From positions 372,001 to 436,000 of the forward strand of contig CAWFPB010000002.1 in assembly GCA_963817755.1 (NCBI GenBank): a DNA stretch of 64,000 bases. Reading direction: 5' to 3'. Origin of the DNA: Oleiagrimonas sp963817755. Its GTDB lineage: Bacteria; Pseudomonadota; Gammaproteobacteria; Xanthomonadales; Rhodanobacteraceae. How positions within the stretch are numbered: position 1 is the first letter of the stretch; every line of letters begins with the position of its first letter. The translations under genes and the position numbers were made by a program. The notes below the pieces were generated by a model, which saw only the letters and a list, made by a program, of their open reading frames with translations, made no database searches and was not told the DNA's origin. Shown one piece after another: positions 17,748 to 25,566 of the stretch.

Positions 17748-18019
17748 GCGGGGAGGCCGTGACCGGGCGGGGCCGACCTCGACGGCCGGCGGCGTGGCGA
17801 GACTGACGGGATCCTGAACCGGTGTCCGGTTTCATGAGATGCCCATCACATTGCAAACGATTGTAACCTCGGTGCAATATGCTGGGTCTTCAGGTTGTGG
17901 ATATTGATATGACACCCCGAATCGGTCTTGGTTTCCAACAAGTCCGCACGGGTTGACGAGCGGTCCACTGCCTAGCTGCGGACCGCGATGCTACCGCTTC
18001 CCGGAGAGGAGGTTTTCCC

Positions 18020-18616
18020 ATGTCCCTACGCAAGTTCGTATTGGTCCAGTCCGCGGTATTGGTCCTGGCGGCCCCGCTGTTCCTGGCCTCGGCCCCCGTA
18101 CAGGCGGCGCCGCTGGCTCCGCAGACCACATCGACCCAGACCACGAGCACGGATGCCGACCAGGCCAAGGAAGCGGCCGACAAGCACGCGGCCAGCAATA
18201 CGGCCACCAGCACCGTCGAGAGCAATGAGGCGGCCGACAGCTCGCAGACGAGCGAGTCGACCGAACCGTCCGAATCCACCGAAGCCGCCGATTCGAGCGA
18301 GGCCAGCCAGAGCAGTGAGGCCAGCGAAGCGTCCAAGGCCAGCGAAGCGTCCCAGGCCAGCGAGGCGTCCCAGGCCAGCGAAGCGTCCCAGGCCAGCGAA
18401 GCGTCCCAGGCCAGCGAAGCGTCCCAGGCCAGCGAAGCGTCCCAGGCCAGCGAGGCGGCCCAGGCCAGCGAGGCGGCCCAGGCCAGCGAGGCGGCACAGG
18501 CCAGCGAGGCGGCCCAGGCCAGCGAAGCGGCCCAGGCCAGCGAAGCGGCCCAGGCCAGCGAAGCGGCCCAGGCCAGCGAAGCGGCCGCAGAGGCCAGCCA
18601 GTCCACCGGGGATTAA
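18020..18616 (+). CDS. Secreted low-complexity Ser/Glu/Ala/Gln repeat protein
   Basis: 198 residues. GGAGAGGAGG seven bases before the ATG is one of the strongest ribosome binding sites in the window. A signal peptide ends near SAPVQAAPLA (about residue 30). The rest has almost no hydrophobic residues: first a Thr/Ser/Asp/Glu segment (36-95), then a tandem array of a six-residue unit, A-S-E-A-S-Q shading into A-S-E-A-A-Q, then AAAEASQSTGD. There are no aromatics or Cys in the repeat. It could be an extracellular or periplasmic acidic spacer, matrix or osmoprotective protein; function unknown. A strong hairpin terminator follows. Frames on the other strand across the array stay open only because of the repeat. 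Confidence 0.75.
   Translation: MSLRKFVLVQSAVLVLAAPLFLASAPVQAAPLAPQTTSTQTTSTDADQAKEAADKHAASNTATSTVESNEAADSSQTSESTEPSESTEAADSSEASQSSEASEASKASEASQASEASQASEASQASEASQASEASQASEASQASEAAQASEAAQASEAAQASEAAQASEAAQASEAAQASEAAQASEAAAEASQSTGD
18338..18571 (+). repeat. 13 tandem 18-bp units in the repeat-protein gene
   Basis: The unit is gccagcgaagcgtcccag with third-position changes (gaa/gag). Six copies encode A-S-E-A-S-Q, then seven encode A-S-E-A-A-Q; one variant copy (ending aag) precedes and a truncated one follows. Because 18 is a multiple of three, gain or loss of copies changes protein length without breaking the frame. The block-wise S-then-A pattern indicates local duplication of two founder units. 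Confidence 0.95.
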
Positions 18617-18660
18617 GCACAAACGGGCGGTTCCATCGTCCGGTTCCAGTGGATGGGCAT

Positions 18661-18690
18661 GGGCGGGCAAGCCTGAAGGCTTGCCCGCCC
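18661..18690 (+). terminator. Strong hairpin after the repeat-protein gene
   Basis: A perfect 13-bp stem, GGGCGGGCAAGCC paired with its complement, with loop TGAA, 45 bp after the stop codon. The following bases (TGTCTCC) are only weakly T-rich, but the stem is very stable. Confidence 0.7.
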
Positions 18691-18754
18691 TGTCTCCGCG
18701 CGCTCCCCGCAATCAGCCGGAGCCCTCCGGCCGTATCCAGACAAGGGTCACAAC

Positions 18755-19540
18755 ATGAACAAACGCATCATCGGGGCCGCCCTGGCCCTGGGCATGGCCG
18801 GGGTGTGCACGCTGCCGGCTGCGCGGGCGGCCACCACCGCTCCATCCAACGGTTCGGTCAGCCTTTCCGCGTTCTATCTCTCGGGCAAGTACGGTCATGC
18901 ACAGCGCACCGACATCTTCTATGTCCCGTTCACCGCCCGATACCACACCGGGCGCACCAGCTTCAGTGTCTCGCTGCCCTGGCTGCGGCTCACCGGCCCG
19001 GGCAACGTGTTGCCGAACATCGGTTCGGTCGGCGCCGGAAGCAATGTGCGCAGTACGCACTCGGGCATGGGGGACATCCGCCTGGGCGCGGACTACCGGC
19101 TCTGGAACGACACGTCAAACGGCATGGCGCTGACGCTTGGCGCACGGGTCAAGCTGGGCACCGCCGATCACGCCGCCGGACTCGGCACCGGCAAGAACGA
19201 TTATGGTCTGCAGCTGCGCCTGTCGCGCGTGGTGGGCAAGTGGTACCTGGCGGGGACGGCCGGCTACCGCAAGCAGGGATCGCCTTCCGGCTTGCACCTG
19301 CGTAATGTGGCGTATGCCCAGGTGGACATCATTCGTACCCTGGACCATGGCAACAGCCTCGGCGTGAGCACGTTCTACAACCAGGCTTCCCTTTCCACGG
19401 GCACGACACGCCTGATGAGCGCGGCCTATTTCACCCATCACCTGAACCGGGACTGGTCGGCCACCTTCTACGCCATGAAGGGCTACACCCGCAGTTCGCC
19501 GGATGCCGGGATCGGTGCGTCCATCCGCTACGGGTTCTGA
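18755..19540 (+). CDS. Outer-membrane beta-barrel protein
   Basis: 261 residues with a signal peptide (cleavage near LPAARA, about residue 26) and a C-terminal Phe after IGASIRYGF, the standard outer-membrane sorting signal. The mature part is made of alternating polar/hydrophobic strands: F-Y-V-P-F-T-A-R-Y-H, T-S-F-S-V-S-L-P-W-L-R-L, G-D-I-R-L-G-A-D-Y-R-L and so on, about eight to twelve strands. SLPWLRLTGPGN and GMGDIRLGADYRL match a recurrent family of proteobacterial outer-membrane proteins annotated as transporter-like, without proven substrate. Flanked by hairpin terminators on both sides, so monocistronic. Confidence 0.75.
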   Translation: MNKRIIGAALALGMAGVCTLPAARAATTAPSNGSVSLSAFYLSGKYGHAQRTDIFYVPFTARYHTGRTSFSVSLPWLRLTGPGNVLPNIGSVGAGSNVRSTHSGMGDIRLGADYRLWNDTSNGMALTLGARVKLGTADHAAGLGTGKNDYGLQLRLSRVVGKWYLAGTAGYRKQGSPSGLHLRNVAYAQVDIIRTLDHGNSLGVSTFYNQASLSTGTTRLMSAAYFTHHLNRDWSATFYAMKGYTRSSPDAGIGASIRYGF

Positions 19541-19570
19541 TCGCGGGCTCTTTCCCGAATGCACGAACAT

Positions 19571-19604
19571 CCAGAACGCCGGCGTGCATGCGCCGGCGTT
19601 CTGG
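19571..19604 (+). terminator. Hairpin terminator after the beta-barrel gene
   Basis: A 14-bp perfect stem, CCAGAACGCCGGCG with its complement and loop TGCATG, 30 bp after the stop codon. No long T tract follows. Confidence 0.75.
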
Positions 19605-20303
19605 TATCCGGCGCATGTGCGCACTCCCGGACAAAGCGGTCATTCCATGCATCGGGGACGGTAGCAAGACAGCCTGCACAGCATGTCGACGAAGCGACGT
19701 TGGCCTATTCCGCAGGGCGCGTGCGCAGGGCGCTTGCAACCGTCTGCGAGCGAACCCTGGCGAACTCGGTGACGCCGGATTCGGGGCCGTGAAAGGTGAC
19801 CGTGATCTCGTTTGCCTGAAGTTTGCCGGATCTGCCTAGGACATTTTCAAGGGCCGGATGCGAAAACGATTTCGGGTTTCCGAATATGTGCATGGGCATT
19901 GAATGATCTAAACGATAGATTTATTTGGAAATATCAATTTAAAACCGGCTGGAAAATGCCGAATCGCATCGAATTCTTAGGATTTACTCTTAGGTAATTT
20001 TCTTATTTACCCACAGTGGGGAGGCTCCCTATGTTCTATGGGTCCGTCGACTCGGGGAAAAGGTTGGACGGGCGGTCCGCAGGCGATGCCATACAGGCAA
20101 AGACGTTGCACCGCCATTCATGATCGCGGCTTGCCATCAGGGACGGATGGGGGGCGGCGCGCGATTTCGAAGGACCTGCAAGAACGTGACCTCGCAAGCA
20201 CCGTACGAACTCGTGCGGTCACGGTTCCCGTTTGGGCCGTGGACGGCAACTGCGTCCCGGTCTCGATACATCCATTCGAAATTTCTGGGGAGAAACTGAA
20301 CCT
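19605..20303. other. 700-bp intergenic region with an AT-rich island
   Basis: No gene is supported; short frames (for example 19705-19899 minus and 19812-19997 plus) have no family resemblance. The stretch 19895-20015 is sharply AT-rich compared with everything around it and is therefore likely to contain a regulated promoter or a horizontally acquired scrap. It leads to the secreted PKD-domain protein gene, whose ribosome binding site GGGGAGAAAC lies at the right end. Confidence 0.4.
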
Positions 20304-22181
20304 ATGAGACGCCATCTGATCAAGACGGTTGTTGCGACAGCCGTGCTCGGATTGGTCGCCAGCGCGGCATATGCCGGCAATGGCCAGTCCAACAATCCGC
20401 ACCATAATCCGTATGCGCCGGCCTACGGCCACGCCTACCGCCACGGCGCCGTGCCCACGCGCGAAGCCTGGGGCAAGATGAAGCACTATCGCCAGATGCA
20501 TCCGGCCGCGACCACGGCCGCGACCGGCACCAAGACGCTCAGCTACGGTGGCGGCATCGACGGCATCGGCGTCACCAGCGGCACGCCGAAGGTCTACCTG
20601 GTCGTCTACGGCAGCCAGTGGGGCACCGCGAGCACGAATGCCAACGGCAACATGACCCTGTCCGGCGACGCCGACGGCGCCGTGCCGTACCTGGAGAGCC
20701 TGATGAAGGGCCTGGGTACCGGCAACGAGCTGTGGTCGGGCGTGCTGACCCAGTATTGCGACGGCCCCAACGTGTCTTCGGGTGCTACCTCGTGCCCGTC
20801 CAACGCCAACTTCATCGGTTATCCGACCGGTGGTGCGTTCGCCGGCATCTGGTACGACAACTCGGTGTCCTCGCCGAGCAACGCCACCGCCGCGCAGCTG
20901 GCGCAGGAAGCGATCAAGGCGGCCGCGCACTTCGGCAACACCACGGCTGCGTCCAACCGCTACGTGCAGTACGTGATCCTGTCGCCGAGCGGCACGCATC
21001 CGGACGGCTTCAACACCTCCAGCGGCCAGTTCTGCGCATGGCATGACTACAACAAGGATGCGGGCGTGTCCTCGTCCTACGGCGACATCGCCTTCACCAA
21101 CATGCCGTACGTGGCCGACATGGGAACCAGCTGCGGCCAGAGCTCGGTCAACAGCGGCTCGGCGGGCACCCTGGACGGCTTCTCGATCGTCGAGGGCCAC
21201 GAGTACGCCGAGACCGTCACCGACCAGAACCCGGCCGGCGGCTGGACCAACCACACCGGCAGCAGCTCCAACGGCCAGGAGAACGGCGACGAGTGCGCCT
21301 GGATCTCGTCCGGACAGGGCGCCAGCGCCAACGTGTCCATGGGCACCGGCACCTTCGCCATGCAGAGCACCTGGTCCAACGACACCAACGAGTGCGACAT
21401 CTCGCATCCGATCGTCACCGGTGGCAGCAGCGGCGGCGGCACCCCGTCGGCCGGCTTCAGCTTCACCACCAGCGGCCTGACTGCGAGCTTCACCGATACC
21501 TCCACCGACAGTGGTGGCACCATCGGCTCGCATTCGTGGACCTTCGGTGACGGTTCGACCTCGACGGCGACCAACCCGAGCCACACCTATGCGGCCGGTG
21601 GTACCTACAGCGTCACCGAGACGGTCACCGACAGCTCCAGCGGCACCAGCAGCTCGGTGACCCATTCGGTCACGGTGAGCAGCAGTGGTGGCGGTGGCGG
21701 CTCCGGCCAGCTGCTGAGCAACACCGGCTTCGAGTCCGGTTCGGCCACCCCGTGGTCGCTGAGCTCGGGCGTGTACTGCAGCAACAGCACCTGCAGCGGC
21801 CAGACCGCACACGCCGGCTCGTACTTCGCGTGGCTGGACGGCTACGGCAGCACGCATACCGACACCGCTTCGCAGTCGGTGTCGATCCCGAGTGGCAACA
21901 GTACCGCCACGCTGAGCTTCTACCTGCACATCGACACGGCCGAGACCACTTCGTCCTCCGCCTACGACACCCTGAAGGTGCAGGTGCTCAACAGCAGCGG
22001 AAGCGTGCTGGCGACGCTGCATACCTACAGCAACCTGAACGCCGCTTCGGGTTACGTGCAGCACAACTTGGACATGAGCGCCTACATCGGCCAGACGGTG
22101 ACCATCAAGTTCACCGGCAGCGAGGACTATTCCAACCAGACCTCGTTCGTGCTGGACGACATCACGCTGACCGCCAACTGA
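20304..22181 (+). CDS. Large secreted PKD-domain protein, possible metallopeptidase
   Basis: 625 residues from the ATG at 20304, after GGGGAG. A signal peptide ends near SAAYAGNG (about 24). Residues 80-370 form the main domain: TPKVYLVVYGSQWG, several paired Cys, and SIVEGHEYAETVTDQNPAGG with His299-Glu300. An H-E-x-x-E-x-x-T-D-x-x-P stretch of this type occurs in secreted proteins thought to bind zinc (compare HExxH peptidases); catalysis here is unproven. A PKD domain follows (381-460: SWTFGDGSTS, NPSHTYAAGG), then a Gly linker and a C-terminal jelly-roll-like module (468-625, beginning LLSNTGFESGSATPWSLSSG) of the carbohydrate-binding or MAM kind. Asn/Ser/Thr-rich composition fits a type-II-secreted enzyme. 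Terminator downstream. Confidence 0.7.
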   Translation: MRRHLIKTVVATAVLGLVASAAYAGNGQSNNPHHNPYAPAYGHAYRHGAVPTREAWGKMKHYRQMHPAATTAATGTKTLSYGGGIDGIGVTSGTPKVYLVVYGSQWGTASTNANGNMTLSGDADGAVPYLESLMKGLGTGNELWSGVLTQYCDGPNVSSGATSCPSNANFIGYPTGGAFAGIWYDNSVSSPSNATAAQLAQEAIKAAAHFGNTTAASNRYVQYVILSPSGTHPDGFNTSSGQFCAWHDYNKDAGVSSSYGDIAFTNMPYVADMGTSCGQSSVNSGSAGTLDGFSIVEGHEYAETVTDQNPAGGWTNHTGSSSNGQENGDECAWISSGQGASANVSMGTGTFAMQSTWSNDTNECDISHPIVTGGSSGGGTPSAGFSFTTSGLTASFTDTSTDSGGTIGSHSWTFGDGSTSTATNPSHTYAAGGTYSVTETVTDSSSGTSSSVTHSVTVSSSGGGGGSGQLLSNTGFESGSATPWSLSSGVYCSNSTCSGQTAHAGSYFAWLDGYGSTHTDTASQSVSIPSGNSTATLSFYLHIDTAETTSSSAYDTLKVQVLNSSGSVLATLHTYSNLNAASGYVQHNLDMSAYIGQTVTIKFTGSEDYSNQTSFVLDDITLTAN

Positions 22182-22235
22182 TCGGCGTGTGCGAAGCACG
22201 ATGGCCGCGAGGCGCAACGTGACTTCGTGACCTGG

Positions 22236-22270
22236 GCGGGGCCGCAGATGCGGTCCCGCTCTTTTTGTTT
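22236..22270 (+). terminator. Intrinsic terminator after the PKD-domain protein gene
   Basis: An 11-bp stem GCGGGGCCGCA / TGCGGTCCCGC (one G-T pair) followed directly by TCTTTTTGTTT: a textbook rho-independent terminator, 54 bp after the stop codon. Confidence 0.9.
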
Positions 22271-22421
22271 CTTCATTCAGCGCGTGGAATTGTGATCCTC
22301 AGCGCTCTTCTGTCGATCAATGGGAACGCTCGACCGGGCGCGGGTGACCTGCTTGATGGCGGTGACTGTTTGCCCATTTTTGTGATACCAATGGAGACGC
22401 CAATACACGGAGAATTCACGA

Positions 22422-22823
22422 ATGGAACATCGCAGGGAAAAGGGGATCAAGGTCGGCCGCAGGCAATGTAGGCACATCGCCGTCGGCGGGTTGATCGTGA
22501 TGACTTCGGCACTGCTGTGTGCCACGCCGGTGCGCCAAGCACGGGCCCAGTCCACCTCTGCATCGATCCACGGTCAGGCGCCCGCCGGGGATGTGGTCGT
22601 GGCAACGAGTACCACGGGATTTCGTCATCACACGAAGGTGAAGGCGAACGGGAAGTACGCCTTTCGCTCACTGCCGCTGGGAACCTACCGCGTCAAGCTG
22701 ATGAAGGACGGCAAGGTCCTGGACATGTACCACCATGTCCCGCTGATGGTCAGCGGCACCCGCATCGTCAATTTCGCCTGCCCGCACGACAAGTGCGCCG
22801 CACAAGACGACAGTTCGTCCTGA
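22422..22823 (+). CDS. Exported protein with stand-alone carboxypeptidase-regulatory-like domain
   Basis: 133 residues from the ATG at 22422 (GGAG about eight bases upstream). A long basic beginning leads to a hydrophobic signal segment (about 21-38) with ARAQS at the cleavage region. The mature domain reads S-A-S-I-H-G-Q-A-P-A-G-D-V-V-V-A, then KANGKYAFRSLPLGTYRVKL, the beta-sandwich repeat found as the N-terminal extension of Oar-type TonB-dependent receptors and as the regulatory domain of carboxypeptidases. Here it is not fused to a barrel. A C-terminal C-P-H-D-K-C pair could bind metal or form a disulphide. It may interact with an outer-membrane receptor; no partner gene is adjacent. Confidence 0.65.
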   Translation: MEHRREKGIKVGRRQCRHIAVGGLIVMTSALLCATPVRQARAQSTSASIHGQAPAGDVVVATSTTGFRHHTKVKANGKYAFRSLPLGTYRVKLMKDGKVLDMYHHVPLMVSGTRIVNFACPHDKCAAQDDSSS

Positions 22824-22935
22824 CCACCGAAGTGGTCATTGTACGGATACGCCTGGCGTCAAACCCGGGGGATGGCCGTTCGATCATTCGCCATCCGAGC
22901 GAAGGGCCCGGGCGGCCGCATGCGTGCGGCAGGAA

Positions 22936-24021
22936 TCACGCTTCGGGTTGGCGGATGAAATTCCGGACCGCCTCGATGGCTTCGTCGATGCCGTAGTCGT
23001 CCGAGGCCGGGCCGATCTGGATCTCGGCCATGGCGTGGCCGTCCAGTGGCGCCTCGGTGAAGGCATCGAACAGCCAGGTCTTGTGCTCGGCGGCGAAGGC
23101 ACGATGGCGTTCGCCCAGTTGCGCCGGTGTGCCAGGCAGCCAGACCTGGAATGCATTGGTATGTGGCCGCTGCGGGTGCACGTGCAGTCCCTCGATGCCG
23201 GCCAGGCCGGCCGCCAGCGCGCGGGCCCGCTAGACGAATTCGGGCAGGCGCGGCAGCAGGTGGTCCAGGCCGTCCAGTGCCGCGATGGCGTAGGGGTAGG
23301 CCGTGAACAGGTTGCCGCTGTAGCGCGACTTCCAGACCTGCAGCGCGTCGATGAAGTCCGGCGTGCCGGCGACCATCGCGCCACCGAGTCCGCCCAGGCC
23401 CTTGTACCAGGACACGTAGACACTGTCGGCCAGCGCGGCTACTTCGTCCAGGGGCAGGCCGTAGCCGGCGCAGGCCTCCCAGATGCGCGCGCCGTCGAAA
23501 TGCAGCGGCACCGAGCGGGCGCGGCACCAGGCCGAGATCGCGCGCAGTTCGTCGATCGCCGGCAGCAGGAACCCGGCGCGGCGTAGCGGCAGTTCCACCA
23601 CCACCGCGGCCAGCGGCTCGGTGATCGTGTCGAGCATCTGCGCGGTGAACGGCCGTTGCCGGCCCAGACGGATGGCGTTGAGGTGGGAAACCCGACCGAT
23701 GGCGTCCGCCTCGTCCACGTCCATGTGACTGAGCGGGTGGATCACCACGTTGCGGCAGTTGCGCGCCTGTGCGTACGCCTCCAGCACGCACAGCTGCGCC
23801 ATCACGCCCTTGATGAAGAACCGCCCCGACGGCTTGCCCAGCCGCGCACTCGCGGCCTGCTCCAGGCGCGCGACCGCGCCGCCTTCGCCGTACATGTCGA
23901 TGGCGTCTTCGGCATGCGCCAGGGAGGCCAGGTGCGAGAGGGTCTCGGCGGCCGGGGGCGGCAAGCCGCGGGAGAGGGCGAAGCGGCAGGAACGCTTGAT
24001 GTCGAGGTCGGAGGCAGTCAT
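22936..24021 (-). pseudogene. Low-specificity L-threonine aldolase interrupted by one amber codon
   Basis: The minus-strand frame encodes a PLP-dependent beta-eliminating lyase: R-F-A-L-S-R-G-L at the front, MYGEGGAVARLEQ, HFDGARIWEACAGYGLPL (the PLP-binding Asp) and SVYVSWYKGLGGLGGAM (the PLP-binding Lys). It is stopped by TAG at 23230-23232 after LLPRLPEFV, but the same frame goes straight on with RARALAAGLAGIEGLHVHPQ, then RPHTNAFQVW, and ends normally with NFIRQPEA at 22936. No frameshift is involved, so one base substitution (for example CAG or GAG to TAG) accounts for it. The enzyme would cleave L-threonine/allo-threonine to glycine and acetaldehyde. The truncated form lacks the small C-terminal domain that closes the active site. 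An alternative start lies at 24054. Confidence 0.8.
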
Positions 24022-24171
24022 GGCAATCGTGTGGTGTGGAGTCGGCACGCTCATGGTATCGCCTGGCCGACGACAAACCCATCTGCGTCCGTAGGGCATG
24101 TTGCTGCGGGAGCGTCATCATGGCGCAACAGCGCTCTAGCAATCTGGGGTCCCGCCCACCGGAAGCTCGTG

Positions 24172-25566
24172 ATGCGTCGACTCATGGTGCTGTTGTGTGT
24201 GCTCCTGCCTGCGTTGGCCCAGGCCAAGGTGACCGGCCTGGCCTATGGCGCCCTGTCCGCCACGGGCGGCGACCGTGCCACATCCACTGCGGGACCACTG
24301 GGCAACGGGGTTCCCGGCAACCGCCTGGGCGGGCTGGGCTCGGCGCTCGAGTATGTTGGTTGCCGCCGCTTCCTGGCGTTGCCCGATCGCGGTCCCAATG
24401 CGGTGCCGTGGAACCGCGGGCTCGACAACACCACCGCCTACATCAATCGCGTGCAGACGCTGCACATGACGCTGGGTCCCTCGCGGCCCGGCGCGGCTTT
24501 TGCGTTTCAGCTGCATTCGCGCCTTCTCGCGACCACCCTGCTGTGGTCATCCACGCCGCTGGTGTATGGCAACGGGAAGGACGAGGGTGCGGCCTCCGCT
24601 GTGCCGACCGGGAACACACCGCGTCGCTTCTATTTCACGGGGCGCTCGGACGGCTTCGATCCGGCGCACGCCTCGAACTGGCCCGCGGATGCGCGGCTGG
24701 ACCCGGAGAGCCTGCGCCTGGCGCCGGACGGGCGCTCGTTCTACCTGGGCGACGAATACGGCCCGCACCTGTATCGCTTCGGTCGCGCCAGTGGGCGGCG
24801 CGTCGGCGTGATCAAGCTGCCGGCGGGTCTCGCCGTGGACCATCCCGCGGACACCGCGTCTGCCGAGGATCGCGCCAACCGGCGCGGGCGCGTGGGCAAT
24901 CACGGCCTGGAAGGCCTGGCGATATCGCCGGATGGAGGCCAGTTGTTCGCCGCCATGCAGGGCGCGCTGCTGCAGGACGGCGGCCGTCATGGCGCATTCG
25001 CCCGGGTGCTGCGCATCGACCGGTCCACTGGAGCGGTGCGCGAGTACGTCTACCCCCTGGACCGGGTGGGAGACGATGCGGGCAAGCCCCATTACGCCGG
25101 CATCAGCGAGATTCTCGCGATCAACGATCATGCGCTGCTGGTCGACGAACGTGGCGGTGGCGGTGCAGGCTCGGGTCGTCCGGCACGGGTCAAGCGGATC
25201 TACCGAATCGATCTGGACAGCGCACGTTCGATTCCGGCGGATGCGTCCGGAAGCCGCGAACTGGCGGACCGGGCCATGCACAAGCACCTGTTCGTGGACC
25301 TGGTCCGTTTGCTCAAGCGCCACGGCCTGGCCACCGACGCGGTGCCGGAAAAGTTCGAGGGCATGAGTTTCGGTCCCGATGTCCGCATCGACGGGCGCCT
25401 GCGGCATACCCTGTGGATCAGCACCGACAACGATTTCCTGGACCGTCTTCCCCGCCGCGGCCACCCGCGTGGCGTGGTCAACCCGAATCGCTTCCTGGTG
25501 CTCGGGTTCGGCGGGTCCGACCTGCCGGGTTGGCATCGCCGGCGACGGGCGGGGTGTCCGCGGTAA
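24172..25566 (+). CDS. Exported esterase-like / phytase-like beta-propeller protein
   Basis: 464 residues from the ATG at 24172 (GGAAG upstream). A signal peptide ends at LAQAK (about 19). The mature protein has the marks of the esterase-like activity of phytase family: LPDRGPN, R-L-D-P-E-S-L-R-L-A-P-D-G, YLGDEYGPHLYRF, NHGLEGLAISPDG, YAGISEILAIND and EKFEGMSFGPD. These form a beta-propeller with a calcium/phosphate-binding face. Likely periplasmic, acting on phosphate esters or related substrates. It is convergent with the histidine kinase gene and overlaps its 3' end by 89 bp; the last dozen residues (GWHRRRRAGCPR) are unusual for the family and may reflect stop-codon loss. Confidence 0.75.
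   Translation: MRRLMVLLCVLLPALAQAKVTGLAYGALSATGGDRATSTAGPLGNGVPGNRLGGLGSALEYVGCRRFLALPDRGPNAVPWNRGLDNTTAYINRVQTLHMTLGPSRPGAAFAFQLHSRLLATTLLWSSTPLVYGNGKDEGAASAVPTGNTPRRFYFTGRSDGFDPAHASNWPADARLDPESLRLAPDGRSFYLGDEYGPHLYRFGRASGRRVGVIKLPAGLAVDHPADTASAEDRANRRGRVGNHGLEGLAISPDGGQLFAAMQGALLQDGGRHGAFARVLRIDRSTGAVREYVYPLDRVGDDAGKPHYAGISEILAINDHALLVDERGGGGAGSGRPARVKRIYRIDLDSARSIPADASGSRELADRAMHKHLFVDLVRLLKRHGLATDAVPEKFEGMSFGPDVRIDGRLRHTLWISTDNDFLDRLPRRGHPRGVVNPNRFLVLGFGGSDLPGWHRRRRAGCPR

Noticed and set aside
18338..18571. CRISPR array
   Set aside because: The 18-bp units abut without spacers and encode protein; no cas genes are present anywhere in the window.
17890..18712. Several long frames on both strands across the 18-bp repeat
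   Set aside because: The repeat lacks stops in most frames by its composition. Only the plus frame at 18020 has a ribosome binding site and a signal peptide.
20118..22217. 699-codon minus-strand open frame
   Set aside because: Antisense mirror of the secreted PKD-domain protein gene; no signal peptide, motif or ribosome binding site.
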